The position numbers and the translations under genes are program-made. Shown here piece after piece: positions 6,444-8,289 of a stretch of DNA of 8,289 nucleotides. The notes beneath the pieces were generated by a model. The model ran no database searches. It had not been told where the DNA came from and worked only from the letters and a program-made list of their open reading frames with translations. Position 1 is the stretch's first letter. Every line of letters begins with the position of its first letter. Source of the DNA: Rickettsiales bacterium (GTDB lineage: Bacteria; Pseudomonadota; Alphaproteobacteria; Rickettsiales; Deianiraeaceae); the NCBI GenBank assembly GCA_947424985.1, contig CANDYN010000044.1, positions 1 through 8,289 on the forward strand. Direction: 5' to 3'.

Positions 6444-7192
6444 TGTCTATTTCAAAAACCATTAAAGATATAAAAATTGCGGCATTTTATAATATATTTA
6501 ATTTATCGCAAATAGATGCGGAGATTTTACAGCGTAGGACCAAAAAAATTATGGAGGAAAATGGGATTAAGGGGACTATGCTTATTGGAGTCGGTGAAGG
6601 AATAAATGGGACAGTGGCCGGAACACATGAGGCAATTGATTTATTTTACAAATTTTTTCGCGAAACGGCATTAATTAAAGATACAAAATTTAAAGAAAGT
6701 TTTCATGAAACAAATCCGTTTGATAAAATTAAAGTCAAACTTAGAAAGGAAATTGTTACAATGAAGATTGAAGGGAAATTTGACTTCACTGGCGTTAAGG
6801 GACATTACGTAAAGCCACAGGAGTGGGATTATTTCATCTCGCGCGATGATGTAATCGTGCTTGATACGAGAAACGACTATGAATATCAAATTGGAACTTT
6901 TGAAAATGCGATAAATCCAGTAACGGACAGTTTTCGTGAATTTCCAGCATGGCTTGAAAATAACAAAGATCTCATCAAAGGAAAGAAAATTGCGACTTTT
7001 TGCACGGGTGGGATTCGATGTGAGAAACTAACTGCATATATGGTTCAAAGTGGGATTAAAGAGACGTATCATCTTGAAGGTGGAATCTTGGATTACTTTG
7101 AACACACGGGTAACAAAAACAAAAAATGGATTGGACATTGTTTTGTTTTTGATAACCGCGTTGCAATCGATGATCAGTTGAATGGGATATAA
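6440..7192 (+). CDS. trhO: tRNA uridine(34) hydroxylase TrhO (rhodanese-like, UPF0176 family)
   Basis: TrhO hydroxylates uridine 34 in the wobble position of a set of tRNAs to 5-hydroxyuridine, using oxygen; other enzymes can then build cmo5U. The protein has an N-terminal acylphosphatase-like domain with GEGINGTVAG (52-61), then HETNPFDKIKVKLRKEIVTM (89-108). The rhodanese domain carries VLDTRNDYEYQIGTF (140-154), FPAW (168-171) and the active-site loop CTGGIRCEK (188-196), with C188 as catalytic cysteine. It ends in CFVFDNRVAIDDQL, so at 250 residues it lacks the cysteine-rich tail of longer homologues such as E. coli YceA; a similar short form occurs in Rickettsia. Two adjacent ATGs (6440 and 6443) both overlap the upstream stop codon, and no Shine-Dalgarno sequence precedes them, so coupling to the DUF1640-like gene is likely. 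The 3' end meets the unknown gene with 4 bp between stops. Confidence 0.95.
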   Translation: MMSISKTIKDIKIAAFYNIFNLSQIDAEILQRRTKKIMEENGIKGTMLIGVGEGINGTVAGTHEAIDLFYKFFRETALIKDTKFKESFHETNPFDKIKVKLRKEIVTMKIEGKFDFTGVKGHYVKPQEWDYFISRDDVIVLDTRNDYEYQIGTFENAINPVTDSFREFPAWLENNKDLIKGKKIATFCTGGIRCEKLTAYMVQSGIKETYHLEGGILDYFEHTGNKNKKWIGHCFVFDNRVAIDDQLNGI

Positions 7193-7196
7193 GGCG

Positions 7197-8168
7197 TTAT
7201 ATTATAAGATTCTTGGAACTGATAAATTCAGATTTGTTAAGTGCCTTTTGGTTTTCTATTTCTTGAAAATTTAGTTCGTATTTTTTTTCTTTTGTTTGTA
7301 AAATACAAGGAAATAAAGCTTTATTGGCTTTTTGTTGATCACCGGCTTTTACAATAATAAACTCTTTAGTTTTAAGGCAACGCTTTCTTTGTTCCTTTGT
7401 TATATCGAAATAACCCTGAAAAAGGCTATTATATATGTCTCCAGCCGTCTTCCAAACTTCCTTTCCACTCTTGCCGTTATATCTATTTAGTTTTTCAAGT
7501 CCTTTTTTTTGAATTTCAAAGAAAAAGTCAGTTTCAAGACCGGATCCCTTAACGGTTTTTGATAATTTGAACATCTTTGACACCTTATTATCTGCACGAT
7601 TTTTATAGTTATTTTGCCATTTTTCTCTCTTATCTTCAAATTTTTCTGCCCAGTAAATTGCATCCTGTAATTTCTTGGATACTTTTATTGTTTTGTGATT
7701 TTCAATATAAGCATCTTTTTCTCTTTGTCCTTCTTTATTATCATTTTTCTTGGTGTTAATGACAATAAGATCATTAAGATTCTTGAAACTCTTTGATTTT
7801 CTTACATTGTTTTCTTTTGTATTGATATCTATACTTTTACGTCGCTCTAGCTCATACGGATCAACATTTTGATTATACTGACCAAAAGAAGATTTGTTTG
7901 TTATTTGCTGTATACCATTGTTGATATTGCTTTTGCCGGTACCATCCGCAGTACTCATGTTTGTACTACTGTTAATTTTTATATCTTCGCAATCTTCGTC
8001 TGACTGCTCGGGAATAACTCTTAATTTCGTTTTATTGATAGAACATTGTTGCTTTTCTTGCTTTTTACGTTCACCAAAGTGACCATGTTTATTACGCAGG
8101 TCTAAAACGTTTACAGTATACCTCTCTCCCTCCCATAGTTCTGCATTATTGAAATTGCTTTCCTCCAT
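7197..8168 (-). CDS. Unrecognised hydrophilic Asn/Lys-rich protein, 323 residues
   Basis: I do not recognise this protein. It has no signal peptide or membrane segment and is strongly hydrophilic. Residues 1-32 look ordered (LWEGERYTVNVLDLRNKHGH at 11-30). About 33-160 is low in hydrophobic residues and rich in N, K, S, Q and E, so probably disordered. About 163-305 has mixed hydrophobic and charged residues and may fold: AIYWAEKFEDKREKWQNNY (170-188), TDFFFEIQKKGLEKLNRYNG (213-232), VWKTAGDIYNSLFQGYFDIT (238-257), FIIVKAGDQQKANKALFPCI (270-289). Cysteines are at 42, 60, 264 and 288. The ATG (8166-8168) has no upstream Shine-Dalgarno, although GGAGG occurs immediately after it within codons 1-3. 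An upstream TTGACA promoter supports expression. A lineage-specific cytoplasmic protein or a secreted effector without a Sec signal are both possible; nothing in the sequence decides. Confidence 0.8.
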   Translation of the reverse strand: MEESNFNNAELWEGERYTVNVLDLRNKHGHFGERKKQEKQQCSINKTKLRVIPEQSDEDCEDIKINSSTNMSTADGTGKSNINNGIQQITNKSSFGQYNQNVDPYELERRKSIDINTKENNVRKSKSFKNLNDLIVINTKKNDNKEGQREKDAYIENHKTIKVSKKLQDAIYWAEKFEDKREKWQNNYKNRADNKVSKMFKLSKTVKGSGLETDFFFEIQKKGLEKLNRYNGKSGKEVWKTAGDIYNSLFQGYFDITKEQRKRCLKTKEFIIVKAGDQQKANKALFPCILQTKEKKYELNFQEIENQKALNKSEFISSKNLII

Positions 8169-8193
8169 ATTTTATAAAACTAAAAAACAGTAA

Positions 8194-8222
8194 ATTTAAC
8201 ATTACATTTCTTAATATGTCAA
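8194..8222 (-). promoter_or_regulatory. Promoter of the unrecognised gene
   Basis: On the minus strand, -35 TTGACA (8217-8222) and -10 TTAAAT (8194-8199, 4 of 6 consensus positions) are 17 bp apart. Transcription would start around 8187, about 19 bases before the ATG at 8168. Confidence 0.5.
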
Positions 8223-8256
8223 ATAAATATTGATTTACTACCACGGGTTGAGTTTT

Positions 8257-8289
8257 TTATCTGGCAACTACATCGGTGATTCTTTTAGA
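8257..8289 (-). CDS. Possible C-terminal end of a further minus-strand gene
   Basis: Read on the minus strand from the window edge, ten codons give SKRITDVVAR followed by TAA (8257-8259). The other two minus frames hit stops sooner. The peptide has the look of a real helical C-terminus, and the orientation matches the gene downstream, but ten codons cannot prove a gene or identify it. The stretch 8223-8256 between this stop and the next promoter shows no terminator. Confidence 0.25.
   Translation of the reverse strand, partial: SKRITDVVAR

Noticed and set aside
6445..7192. Truncation of trhO because it lacks the cysteine-rich tail of E. coli YceA
   Set aside because: Short forms of about this length are normal in Rickettsia; both domains and the active-site loop are complete.
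8223..8289. tRNA or small RNA at the right edge of the window
   Set aside because: No cloverleaf pairing, T-loop sequence or strong hairpin could be found on either strand.

Overview
The window reads as a stretch of low-GC bacterial chromosome from an alphaproteobacterium, most likely a member of or relative of the Rickettsiales. This is inferred from AT-rich codon use, a CarD of the alphaproteobacterial type, a short (250-residue) TrhO without the C-terminal cysteine-rich extension found in E. coli YceA, a head-neck-stalk-anchor DUF1640/CCDC90-like protein, and a large prepilin-like protein with the YWPGDIP-type segment after its N-terminal helix. No marker here fixes the genus. There is no insertion sequence, CRISPR array, rRNA or recognisable tRNA in the window.

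Layout. Positions 1-1795 are on the minus strand: a 3'-truncated alanine/glycine:cation (AGCS) symporter at the window edge, preceded by carD (1154-1795), which encodes an RNA-polymerase-binding transcription regulator. A perfect 16-bp inverted repeat sits between the two. From 1921 the plus strand carries a DedA-family membrane protein and an enlarged nusB, probably one operon. Positions 3337-5861 are again minus strand: a large orphan type IV prepilin-like protein, and upstream of it a full-length xseA (exonuclease VII large subunit), which appears to start at TTG. A short divergent intergenic region (5862-5984) separates xseA from a plus-strand pair with overlapping start and stop codons: a coiled-coil, C-terminally anchored DUF1640-like protein and trhO (tRNA U34 hydroxylation). 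trhO converges, with a 4-bp gap, on a minus-strand gene (7197-8168) encoding a 323-residue hydrophilic Asn/Lys-rich protein that I do not recognise. The last 30 bases may hold the end of a further minus-strand gene.

The genes do not form one pathway; most are informational housekeeping genes (transcription regulation, antitermination, DNA repair, tRNA modification) mixed with membrane and surface proteins. Two regulatory themes recur. Four minus-strand genes (AGCS, carD, prepilin, unknown protein) have an exact TTGACA -35-like hexamer just upstream, and nearly all starts lack a Shine-Dalgarno sequence. The parts most worth following up are the displaced prepilin-peptidase site of the orphan pilin, the unknown protein, the hairpin in front of the symporter, and the 11-residue repeat in the DUF1640-like protein. 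I see no clear case for a wholly new multi-gene system.
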